Shown in pieces: positions 33,358 through 40,940 of a stretch of 64,000 nucleotides of DNA. The translations under genes were made by a program, and so were the position numbers. The first letter of the stretch is position 1. Every line of letters starts with the position of its first letter. The stretch comes from Leeuwenhoekiella sp044542075 (GTDB lineage: Bacteria > Bacteroidota > Bacteroidia > Flavobacteriales > Flavobacteriaceae), in the NCBI RefSeq assembly GCF_044542075.1, contig NZ_JBITTU010000001.1, positions 372,001-436,000 of the forward strand, given 5' to 3'. Below the pieces are notes generated by a model that was given only the letters and a program-made list of their open reading frames with translations, was not told where the DNA came from and did no database searches.

Positions 33358-34107
33358 CTATTTTTTACTATTTACATCATCAATGTATTTCTCAAGTGCC
33401 ATTGTCATAGACGGTGTCTCAGGAGTTGGCGCCATAATATCTACTTTAAGACCGGCATCTTCAACCGCCTTAACTGTTGAGTTACCAAAAACAGCAATAC
33501 GCGTATCATTCTGTTTAAAGTCTGGGAAATTCTCAAAAAGAGATTTTATTCCACTAGGGCTAAAAAACACTAATACATCATAGGTCACATTTTTTAAATG
33601 TGATAGGTCACTTACAACCGTACGATAGAAAATACCTCTATCCCAGGTAAGCTTTAAATCATTAAGAACCGAAGGAACTTCAGGCTTTAAAACATCTGAG
33701 GATGGTAATAAAAACTTTTCCGTCTTATACTTCTTTAAAATCGCTGACATTTCAGTGAACGTGCGCTTACCTACGTAAATTTTACGCTTACGGTAGACTA
33801 CATATTTCTGAAGATAATATGCAACAGCCTCACTCTGACAGAAATATTTTAACGAATCTGGAACTTTGAAACGCATCTCATCGGCGATTCTGAAGAAATT
33901 ATCGACAGCATTACGACTTGTTAGAATAATTGCCGTGTATTTGTTCAGGTCAATTTTTTGATGCCTAACTTCCTTCCCTGAAACACCTTCTACATGTATA
34001 AAAGGCACAAAATCAACCTTAACTCGCTTCTTCTCTTGCAGTTCAAAATAGGGGGAATTCTCAACTTTTGGCTCTGGTTGTGATACCAAAATAGTCTTCA
34101 CTTTCAT
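33358..34107 (-). CDS. hemD: Uroporphyrinogen-III synthase family protein
   Basis: 249 residues from the ATG giving MKVKTILVSQPEP, the usual start of flavobacterial homologues; longer in-frame starts would enter the previous gene. Segments typical of the fold are AIILTSRNAVDNFF, FFSPSGIKSLFENFP and RIAVFGNSTVKAVEDAGL. It should cyclise hydroxymethylbilane in haem synthesis. HemD is poorly conserved, so activity is inferred from the family. It forms an operon with DUF4271, whose stop lies just upstream. Confidence 0.87.
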   Translation of the reverse strand: MKVKTILVSQPEPKVENSPYFELQEKKRVKVDFVPFIHVEGVSGKEVRHQKIDLNKYTAIILTSRNAVDNFFRIADEMRFKVPDSLKYFCQSEAVAYYLQKYVVYRKRKIYVGKRTFTEMSAILKKYKTEKFLLPSSDVLKPEVPSVLNDLKLTWDRGIFYRTVVSDLSHLKNVTYDVLVFFSPSGIKSLFENFPDFKQNDTRIAVFGNSTVKAVEDAGLKVDIMAPTPETPSMTMALEKYIDDVNSKK

Positions 34108-34123
34108 AGACATTAAAATTTGT

Positions 34124-34828
34124 TTAATTAACTCCCATACTAAACACCTTATATAAAATGAAGTAGGGTGCAATTTCAAGTGCGCAAAGGTACAAAATAA
34201 AATAAAAAAGATTGAAATAAATCAACTTTTCATATCTACGCAACGTATTGAAAAGACTGATTAAGTTGAATAAAATAAAGATCCCGATTATTATTTTTAT
34301 TAATACCAGGCTAGGATTTAAGCCGTAGATAAACAGTGCATTAACCGGCAACAATATCATTGCAAAAAAGCTTCGGTAACTCAACTTTTGAAATTGATAA
34401 GAACTTAAGACTTGCTCGCCACTAAATAAAACACCCATCATACGCTCAATAAAAAATTTTAGAGCGACAAATACAATGTAGACTAATGCAATACGTATGA
34501 ATAGCAAAACTGGAGCAATTTCTACAGCTATACCAAAACGCATTAGCGCAATATGAATAAAAAGAGAAATCGATAAGAGCTGCGCTACAAAAAGTATAAG
34601 GTTAAACGGATCCTGAAATTTAATTTCTTTATTTGCCTTAAGAAGGTACTTTTCATTTATAAGTAGTTCTGTAAAATCTATAAATCGAGTCTCATATGCA
34701 ACTTTAACCAGAACAATAAGTATCAGGCATGCAACAACTACAATGGTTATCCAGTCATTACTAATAAAACTGCGTTCTAGAGCTTGCACTATGCTATTAA
34801 TTGAGAGGTTAAAATTAATATAATTCAA
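34124..34828 (-). CDS. DUF4271 membrane protein
   Basis: 234 residues with about six hydrophobic helices and a short N-terminal cytoplasmic or periplasmic part. Position directly upstream of hemD and the topology fit DUF4271, a family seen in Bacteroidota at this place. Function unknown. It is divergently transcribed from the polyprenol-phosphate glycosyltransferase gene, sharing a 68-base control region. Confidence 0.83.
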   Translation of the reverse strand: MNYINFNLSINSIVQALERSFISNDWITIVVVACLILIVLVKVAYETRFIDFTELLINEKYLLKANKEIKFQDPFNLILFVAQLLSISLFIHIALMRFGIAVEIAPVLLFIRIALVYIVFVALKFFIERMMGVLFSGEQVLSSYQFQKLSYRSFFAMILLPVNALFIYGLNPSLVLIKIIIGIFILFNLISLFNTLRRYEKLIYFNLFYFILYLCALEIAPYFILYKVFSMGVN

Positions 34829-34871
34829 AGAGTTTAGACAGTTGCAGCAGACAATTAACGTGCAAAATAAT

Positions 34872-34879
34872 TACATTTG
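34872..34879 (+). promoter_or_regulatory. -7 box of the glycosyltransferase-dihydroorotase operon
   Basis: TACATTTG, 17 bases before the ATG at 34897, matches TAnnTTTG. The nearest TTG is 27 bases upstream, wider than usual, so the -33 part is unsure. Confidence 0.5.
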
Positions 34880-34896
34880 CGTTTAAATTACATACG

Positions 34897-35628
34897 ATGG
34901 CAGGTTCGCTCGTCATAATCCCAACCTATAACGAAGCAGAGAATATAGAAAAGTTATTGCGTAATATATTTGCGCAACAACGTGCATTTGAGGTACTGGT
35001 TGTTGACGACAACTCACCAGACGGCACAGCACAACTTGTTGCTGGTTTACAGCAGGAGTTTAAAGACAAACTACATTTAATTAAAAGACCTGGCAAAAAT
35101 GGATTAGGTACTGCTTATATAGCAGGTTTTAAATGGGCTTTAAGTAGAGCGTACAGTTATATTTTTGAAATGGATGCAGACTTCTCTCATTCTCCTAATG
35201 ATTTAATACGCTTGTACAACGCCTGCGCTCGAGGAAATGCAGATCTCGCTATAGGTTCTAGATACAAAACAGGTGTTAATGTTGTTAACTGGCCTATGGG
35301 AAGAGTTCTATTATCTTATGTAGCCTCAAAATATGTTCGGTTTATAACAGGGCTCGATATTGCCGATACTACAGCCGGTTTTATTTGTTATAAACGTGAA
35401 GTTTTAGAGCAGATTACACTCGATAAAATTAAATTTGTAGGATATGCTTTTCAGATTGAAATGAAATTTAAAGCACATCTCCTGGGTTTTAAGATTTCTG
35501 AAGTGCCGGTGATATTTGTAGACAGAACCCGAGGTACCAGCAAAATGAGTACAGGGATTTTTAGTGAAGCTGTTTTTGGAGTAATAGGAATGAAGATTAA
35601 AAGTCTTTTTAAAGGATACGCAATATAA
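34897..35628 (+). CDS. Polyprenol monophosphomannose synthase (GT2)
   Basis: 243 residues of a GT2 fold: VIIPTYNEAENIEKLL, VVDDNSPDGTA, KNGLGTAYIAGF, FEMDADFSH (DxD) and GSRYKTG. These match dolichol/polyprenol-phosphate mannosyltransferases lacking the C-terminal membrane anchors. It loads a sugar from a GDP- or UDP-sugar onto polyprenyl phosphate for envelope glycosylation. The dihydroorotase gene starts one base after its stop. Confidence 0.92.
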   Translation: MAGSLVIIPTYNEAENIEKLLRNIFAQQRAFEVLVVDDNSPDGTAQLVAGLQQEFKDKLHLIKRPGKNGLGTAYIAGFKWALSRAYSYIFEMDADFSHSPNDLIRLYNACARGNADLAIGSRYKTGVNVVNWPMGRVLLSYVASKYVRFITGLDIADTTAGFICYKREVLEQITLDKIKFVGYAFQIEMKFKAHLLGFKISEVPVIFVDRTRGTSKMSTGIFSEAVFGVIGMKIKSLFKGYAI

Positions 35629-35629
35629 G

Positions 35630-36970
35630 ATGGAAAAAGTACTAATTAAAGACGCAAACATAGTTAATGAAGGCTCTATTATGCGCGGTGACGTGTATAT
35701 TGAGAATGGTATTATTGTAGAGGTAAGTCAGAATTTGAGTGTTAAAAGCCCGGACGTACACGTTTTTGATGCCGAAGGGCAACATTTATTACCTGGTGTC
35801 ATTGATGATCAGGTTCATTTTAGAGAACCCGGTCTTACGCATAAAGCATCTATAGCTACAGAGTCTGCTGCTGCTGTTGCCGGCGGTATCACCTCATTTA
35901 TAGAAATGCCTAATACCCTGCCGCAAACCACTACAATAGAAAAGCTAGAAGAGAAATTTAGCATTGCTGCAGAAACTTCTCACGCAAACTATTCGTTTAT
36001 GTTTGGAGGTACAAATGACAATCTTGCCGAAATTAAAAAAGTAGATAAGAAAAAAGTTGCCGGTTTAAAGCTCTTTTTAGGAAGTTCTACAGGTAATATG
36101 CTGGTAGATAATGAAGAGGTTCTTCGTGAAATTTTTAAAAGTACAGATCTTCTAATTTCAGTACATTGCGAGGACGAGGCGACTATACGTGAAAATTTAG
36201 CAATTTACACAGAGCGTTATGGTGATGATATTCCTATTAATATGCATCCTATTATACGCAGTGCAGAAGCTTGTTATATTTCTTCATCTCGAGCAATTGC
36301 CTTAGCCAAAGAAACAGGAGCCAGACTTCATGTTTTTCATTTATCTACTGCAAAAGAAATGGAGCTGTTTGATAACAAAACACCTTTAAAAGATAAAAAA
36401 ATTACTGCCGAAGTTTGCATACACCACCTGTGGTTTAGTGATGCAGATTATGAAGAAAAAGGTACTCTTATAAAATGGAATCCTGCTGTAAAAACTCAGG
36501 CAGATCAAGATGCATTATGGGAAGCCTTACTTGATGACCGTTTAGATGTTATCGCTACAGATCACGCACCACATACTTTAGAAGAAAAACAAAACGTTTA
36601 TACAAAAGCACCTAGTGGTGGTCCCCTTGTGCAACATGCACTACCGGCTATGCTAGAGATGTATCACGAAGAAAAAATAAGCCTCGAGAAAATTGTTGAG
36701 AAAATGTGCCACAATCCAGCTATTCTATTTGAGGTAGAAAAGCGCGGTTTTATCAAACCGGGTTATTTTGCAGACCTAGTAATGGTTGATCTTAACAATC
36801 CCTGGACGGTTACTACAGACAATATTGTGTATAAATGCAAATGGTCTCCATTTGAAGGAAGCACTTTTAAATCACGTATTACACATACTTTTGTAAATGG
36901 TCGATTAGCATACAAAAACTTTAAAGTTTATGACGATAAATTTGCAAAGCGTTTAACTTTCAACCGATGA
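35630..36970 (+). CDS. Dihydroorotase (class I type)
   Basis: 446 residues of an amidohydrolase barrel. Ring-closing motifs: DDQVHFREPGLTHKA, EMPNT, VHCEDE, HVFHLSTAKE and IATDHAPHT with the catalytic Asp. The usual HxH at strand 1 reads Gln61-Val-His63, so the first metal His is replaced. This may be normal for the lineage. It should interconvert carbamoyl-aspartate and dihydroorotate in pyrimidine synthesis. ATGA overlap with the next gene. Confidence 0.9.
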   Translation: MEKVLIKDANIVNEGSIMRGDVYIENGIIVEVSQNLSVKSPDVHVFDAEGQHLLPGVIDDQVHFREPGLTHKASIATESAAAVAGGITSFIEMPNTLPQTTTIEKLEEKFSIAAETSHANYSFMFGGTNDNLAEIKKVDKKKVAGLKLFLGSSTGNMLVDNEEVLREIFKSTDLLISVHCEDEATIRENLAIYTERYGDDIPINMHPIIRSAEACYISSSRAIALAKETGARLHVFHLSTAKEMELFDNKTPLKDKKITAEVCIHHLWFSDADYEEKGTLIKWNPAVKTQADQDALWEALLDDRLDVIATDHAPHTLEEKQNVYTKAPSGGPLVQHALPAMLEMYHEEKISLEKIVEKMCHNPAILFEVEKRGFIKPGYFADLVMVDLNNPWTVTTDNIVYKCKWSPFEGSTFKSRITHTFVNGRLAYKNFKVYDDKFAKRLTFNR

Positions 36971-37446
36971 AAAAAACGGGCTACATAGTTATGCTCTCGC
37001 TACTGCTAATGCTTAGTTGTAACGACATTCAGAAGCCTAAAAAGCCTGATAATTTTATCAAGAAAGATCTTATGACAGACATTTTGTATGATGTCTCGAT
37101 TATGCGTACCCTTAGAACGTACAATATGAATGAGATGCGAAGCCTGGGTATTGAGCCAGACTCCTTCATTTATACAAAATACGATATAGACAGTTTACAG
37201 TTTGCAGAAAGCATAAATTACTACAGTGTCAATTTTAATGAGTTTACAGCGATTTGGGAAGAAGTAAGCAAAAGACTTACCGAGCAGCGCGATAAACTTC
37301 AGTTTGCACAAAATGATCAAGACAGCATTCGCAATGTAGAATCTAAATTTAAAAGAGATTCTATACGCAAACAAGTACAACTTAAAGACAGCCTTTCAAA
37401 AATTGAACCTGCACAAGACTCACTGCTGGCTCCTATTGGCGATTAA
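36967..37446 (+). CDS. DUF4296 lipoprotein
   Basis: 159 residues with a lipobox (LLLMLSC, Cys18) and the DUF4296 body: LMTDILYDVSIMRTLR, GIEPDSFIYTKYDIDSLQFAESINYY and a charged coiled-coil tail (KFKRDSIRKQVQLKDSL). Function unknown. It overlaps the dihydroorotase stop by four bases and the convergent epimerase gene by 14 bases. Confidence 0.88.
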   Translation: MKKTGYIVMLSLLLMLSCNDIQKPKKPDNFIKKDLMTDILYDVSIMRTLRTYNMNEMRSLGIEPDSFIYTKYDIDSLQFAESINYYSVNFNEFTAIWEEVSKRLTEQRDKLQFAQNDQDSIRNVESKFKRDSIRKQVQLKDSLSKIEPAQDSLLAPIGD

Positions 37447-38449
37447 AATGAGTCGCAACTCGCTTAATCGTCTCCTCTAATGCGGTGTACTTAAAATCTA
37501 GTTGATACTTTAATTTTGTAGTGTCATATACCACCAGCTTATATGCAGATCCTGCAGTAGATCTAAATAAACGGCGCTTCTTACCAAAGAAACTTGCTAC
37601 CCAGTCTAGACGCCAGGCTAATTCTAATTGCCATTTTTTTATTTTTTTAGTTGGAAGCGCTACTTGCAACGCAATTGCAATTTGCTCAAACACCTGCTGA
37701 AAACTCAGGTTATGACCTACTAGAATATAACGCTCATTTACCAGCTCGCTTCGCATCAACAATATCACAGCATTTACCACGTCTACAACATCTACAAAAC
37801 CAGAAGAACCCGGAACCACGTAATCAAGACCCTTTTTAATTTTTTTAAAGAATACACCACTACCCTGTTTGTAGAACCCTTCACCTAAAATTATTCCGGG
37901 GTTAATAGTAACTACATTAAGACCCTCCTGCGTACCTCGCCATACCTGCATTTCTGAAGCAAATTTACTAATGCTGTAAACGCTATTCTCTTTGTTAGCT
38001 TCCCAATGGGTTTCTTCTGTTATTGCCGCTTTAGAACCTCCTAATGCTGCAACAGAACTCACATAGCACAGTTTTTTAATCTTATTTTTAATACTAAGGT
38101 TTACCACATTTGCTGTGCCTTCTACATTAATCTTTTGTAGCCTTTCAAAATCTTTGGGATTAAACGATATAAGGGCTGCACAGTGATAGACAAAGGTTAT
38201 TTCATTAAATGCTTCAGTAAGCGCAGGGATATCCATTACATCTGCTTCTACCCAATCTATACACTCAAAGAGTAACGCCGCTTGTGTCGTGTTCTCTTTA
38301 GCTTTCCATTTAAATAAATCCTTAACGGGCTCAATACTTTCTATGGTTCTATAGGTAGCACGTATTTTTTTTTCGCCTTGAGCGATCAATTCATACATTA
38401 AATGCGAACCAACTAAGCCTGTTCCTCCTGTTACTAAAATCATGGGCAC
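37433..38449 (-). CDS. NAD-dependent epimerase/dehydratase family protein
   Basis: 338 residues. Extended short-chain dehydrogenase fold with VTGGTGLVGSHLM at the N-terminus, VYHCAALISF, YVSSVAALGG and the catalytic YSISK (Tyr-x-x-x-Lys). C-terminal part is basic (KKIKKWQLELAWRLDW). It resembles dihydroflavonol-4-reductase-like proteins of flavobacteria; the substrate, a sugar nucleotide or a steroid- or flavonoid-like ketone, is unknown. An alternative start lies two codons in (38443). Confidence 0.87.
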   Translation of the reverse strand: MPMILVTGGTGLVGSHLMYELIAQGEKKIRATYRTIESIEPVKDLFKWKAKENTTQAALLFECIDWVEADVMDIPALTEAFNEITFVYHCAALISFNPKDFERLQKINVEGTANVVNLSIKNKIKKLCYVSSVAALGGSKAAITEETHWEANKENSVYSISKFASEMQVWRGTQEGLNVVTINPGIILGEGFYKQGSGVFFKKIKKGLDYVVPGSSGFVDVVDVVNAVILLMRSELVNERYILVGHNLSFQQVFEQIAIALQVALPTKKIKKWQLELAWRLDWVASFFGKKRRLFRSTAGSAYKLVVYDTTKLKYQLDFKYTALEETIKRVATHFNRQ

Positions 38450-38539
38450 TAAGTTAACGATATTCTTGGGTTCAAGTCGCGATGCTTAAAGCAATATCTT
38501 TATATTTACAGGCTAATTAATTTGCAGAAAACAGCACGT

Positions 38540-39847
38540 ATGATTACCAATTTTATTGAAGAACTTAAATGGCGCGGAATGATTCACGACGTGATGCCGG
38601 GCACCGAAGAACACCTTATGGAGCAAATGCGCTCTGCCTATGTAGGATTTGACCCTACCGCAGATAGTTTGCATATAGGGAACCTGGTTCCTATTATGAT
38701 TTTGGCTCATTATCAACGCTGCGGTCATAAACCTTTTGCGCTGGTAGGTGGCGCTACAGGTATGATAGGTGATCCTTCTGGGAAGTCTAGCGAGCGTAAT
38801 TTACTTGACGAAAAAACCTTACGCCACAATCAGGAATGTGTAAAAGGCCAACTTTCTCAGTTTTTAGATTTTACCTCGGGTGCTGCAAATCAAGCCGTAT
38901 TGGTAAATAATTACGACTGGATGAAAGATATTTCTTTCCTCGATTTCATTCGCGATGTGGGTAAACACATTACCGTAAATTATATGATGGCTAAAGATTC
39001 TGTTAAAAACCGGTTATCTGGCGATTCTGAATCACGTGGCGATGGGATGTCTTTTACTGAATTTACCTACCAGTTAGTTCAGGGTTATGACTTTTATCAT
39101 TTGTATAAAGAACACGGTCTTACCCTTCAAATGGGCGGTAGTGACCAGTGGGGAAATATCACTACGGGTACCGAAATGATACGCCGTATAGGCGAGGGTA
39201 AAGGGTATGCACTTACCTGCCCGCTTATCACAAAATCAGACGGAAGCAAGTTTGGTAAAAGTGAAGGTGGCAATGTATGGCTAGATGCTGAGCGTACTTC
39301 TCCTTATAAATTTTACCAATACTGGTTAAATACCAGCGATGAAGACGCCGCTAAATACATTAAGATTTTTACCTTTTTAGAAAAGGAAGAGATTGAAAAC
39401 CTAATTGCAACCCACCAAGAAGCACCTCATCAACGTGCTTTACAAAAGCGTCTTGCTGAAGAGGTGACACTCACAGTACACAGCGCAGAAGATCTTGAAA
39501 ATGCCGTAAAAGCGTCAGAAATTCTCTTCGGAAAATCTACAGCTGCAAACTTAAAAGCACTTAATGAGAAAACCTTTTTAGATGTTTTTGAAGGTGTACC
39601 GCAAGCGGAAATTAGCCGTGGGGAAGTTGAAGCAGGATTAGATATCGTGAGTGCTCTTTCTGAAAAAACCGGATTTTTAAAGTCTAACGGAGAAGCAAAA
39701 CGCGCATTAAAACAAAATTCAATTTCTGTAAATCAGGAAAAAGTAGCAGACGGTCACACCATTACTGCAGAAGATTTAATCAACAATCGCTTTATTCTTT
39801 TACAAAGCGGTAAGAAGAATTATTTTGTAATTCGCGTGATGGATTAA
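38540..39847 (+). CDS. tyrS: Tyrosyl-tRNA synthetase
   Basis: 435 residues from the ATG at 38540 (MITNFIEELKWRG); a TTG at 38522 is in frame but non-homologous. Class I motifs: YVGFDPTADSLHIGNLVP (HIGN variant of HIGH), QGYDFYHLY, QMGGSDQWGNI and KFGKSEGGNV (KFGKS variant of KMSKS). The C-terminal S4 domain (SNGEAKRALKQNSISVN) binds tRNA. It charges tRNA-Tyr. A strong terminator follows. Confidence 0.97.
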   Translation: MITNFIEELKWRGMIHDVMPGTEEHLMEQMRSAYVGFDPTADSLHIGNLVPIMILAHYQRCGHKPFALVGGATGMIGDPSGKSSERNLLDEKTLRHNQECVKGQLSQFLDFTSGAANQAVLVNNYDWMKDISFLDFIRDVGKHITVNYMMAKDSVKNRLSGDSESRGDGMSFTEFTYQLVQGYDFYHLYKEHGLTLQMGGSDQWGNITTGTEMIRRIGEGKGYALTCPLITKSDGSKFGKSEGGNVWLDAERTSPYKFYQYWLNTSDEDAAKYIKIFTFLEKEEIENLIATHQEAPHQRALQKRLAEEVTLTVHSAEDLENAVKASEILFGKSTAANLKALNEKTFLDVFEGVPQAEISRGEVEAGLDIVSALSEKTGFLKSNGEAKRALKQNSISVNQEKVADGHTITAEDLINNRFILLQSGKKNYFVIRVMD

Positions 39848-39866
39848 ATTCGCTTATACATCAATA

Positions 39867-39903
39867 AAAAAGCCGCAAACAGAATAGCTGTTTGCGGCTT
39901 TTT
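39867..39903. terminator. Bidirectional terminator after tyrS
   Basis: A perfect 16-bp stem, 39867-39882 with 39888-39903, loop AATAG, with A and T runs on either side. It separates tyrS from the convergent protease gene. Confidence 0.96.
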
Positions 39904-39925
39904 AGTTATAGTTTTCAAGTTAAAT

Positions 39926-40621
39926 CTAGCGTCTTCCGCCAAAAACCTGTAATGCGAAATACAATAGAGTTGCCAGCGATCCTATCGCAGCTACCACATA
40001 CGTACGTGCTGCCCATTTTAAAGAATCTTTAGCTCCTGCGTGTTCCTGACTGGTCAACATATTAGATGATTCTAACCAGGCCAAGGCACGATTACTAGCA
40101 TCATATTCTACGGGCAACGTAATAAAGGCAAATAATGTTCCCATTGCAAATAGCCCAAGACCTATTACAGCCACGGTAAAACCTACTCCACTACTTATAA
40201 TTGACATTAAAACAAAGCCTCCTATAATTACAAACATAGACATACGAGAAGCCACACTCACAACCGGTACTAAAGTTGATCGCATAGTTAACCAACTGTA
40301 AGCTTGTGCGTGTTGCACCGCGTGCCCACACTCGTGCGCCGCTACTGCAGCTGCCGCTGCATTACGCTGATTATAAACCGCCTCACTTAAATTAACCGTT
40401 TTGTTTGTAGGATTGTAATGATCTGTTAACTGGCCTTGTACCGAAATTACTTTTACATCACTAATCCCATTATCACTAAGCATTTTACGGGCAATTTCTG
40501 CACCGCTCATACCATTTTGTAAATGTATTTGTGAGTATTCTTTAAACTTGCTTTTTAATTTATTACTCACTAACCAACTCACCAGTGCAATTGCACCTAT
40601 GAGAATATAATATCCCATCAT
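39926..40621 (-). CDS. YugP-like zinc metallopeptidase
   Basis: 231 residues. An N-terminal membrane helix, the HECGH zinc motif in AVAAHECGHAVQHAQAY, two to three later hydrophobic helices and DASNRALAWLE fit the neutral zinc metallopeptidase family (YugP, PF04298). It is an inner-membrane protein. Two adjacent Met codons at the start cannot be told apart. The substrate is unknown. Confidence 0.9.
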   Translation of the reverse strand: MMGYYILIGAIALVSWLVSNKLKSKFKEYSQIHLQNGMSGAEIARKMLSDNGISDVKVISVQGQLTDHYNPTNKTVNLSEAVYNQRNAAAAAVAAHECGHAVQHAQAYSWLTMRSTLVPVVSVASRMSMFVIIGGFVLMSIISSGVGFTVAVIGLGLFAMGTLFAFITLPVEYDASNRALAWLESSNMLTSQEHAGAKDSLKWAARTYVVAAIGSLATLLYFALQVFGGRR

Positions 40622-40938
40622 AACTTTAAATTTTAGGTAGTATAAAACTAATCATTAATTAGCAAAAAATAAGCCAAAACGAAAGCTGTCGTTTTGACGG
40701 GTAATTACGTTTTCCGAGATTTTTACCGAAATTAAATATTGTATTTCGCTGTCACTTCGAGTGATTTTTGAGAGGCTGAGCTCGAAAAAATAGTATCGAG
40801 AAGTATCGTTGACGAGAAATACTTGAACTCTCGAGACTTCTCGATACACCTGAAACTCCGCTACCGCTGTACTTCAGCCACTCGAAGTGACATCTTCAAG
40901 TTTTCAATTTAAAAATCCCCCTTTGGGGGTTAGGGGGA
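40622..40938. other. Non-coding stretch with two repeat elements
   Basis: This 317-base gap carries no credible gene. It holds a nested inverted-repeat element (40751-40891) and a C/G-tract palindrome (40914-40940) that touches the leuS stop codon. A short open frame here (40655-40849, minus) coincides with the repeat and has no recognisable protein features. Confidence 0.8.
40751..40891. repeat. Nested inverted-repeat element (REP/MITE-like)
   Basis: Outer arms GTCACTTCGAGTG (40751-40763) and CACTCGAAGTGAC (40879-40891) are perfect 13-base inverted repeats. Inside, GTATCGAGAAGT (40793-40804) and ACTTCTCGATAC (40836-40847) form a second perfect pair, and AAGTAT/ATACTT (40801-40806 with 40819-40824) a third. 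The layered palindromes resemble the dispersed intergenic repeats of flavobacterial genomes. There is one copy in this window. Confidence 0.8.
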
Positions 40939-40940
40939 TT
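40914..40940. repeat. C/G-tract palindromic element at the leuS end
   Basis: AATCCCCC (40914-40921) pairs with GGGGGATT (40933-40940), with an inner CCCCC-TTT-GGGGG overlap. It runs into the leuS stop codon (40939-40941) and could end leuS transcription or be a dispersed repeat common in this phylum. Confidence 0.65.

Noticed and set aside
34108..34179. Longer hemD start
   Set aside because: It would extend into the coding end of the DUF4271 gene with a non-homologous stretch; the start at 34107 matches the family.
38522..38539. TTG start for tyrS
   Set aside because: The usual N-terminus begins at the ATG 18 bases later.
40655..40849. 64-residue open frame on the minus strand
   Set aside because: It lies inside the nested inverted-repeat block, has no family features or translation signals, and is best seen as a by-product of the repeat.
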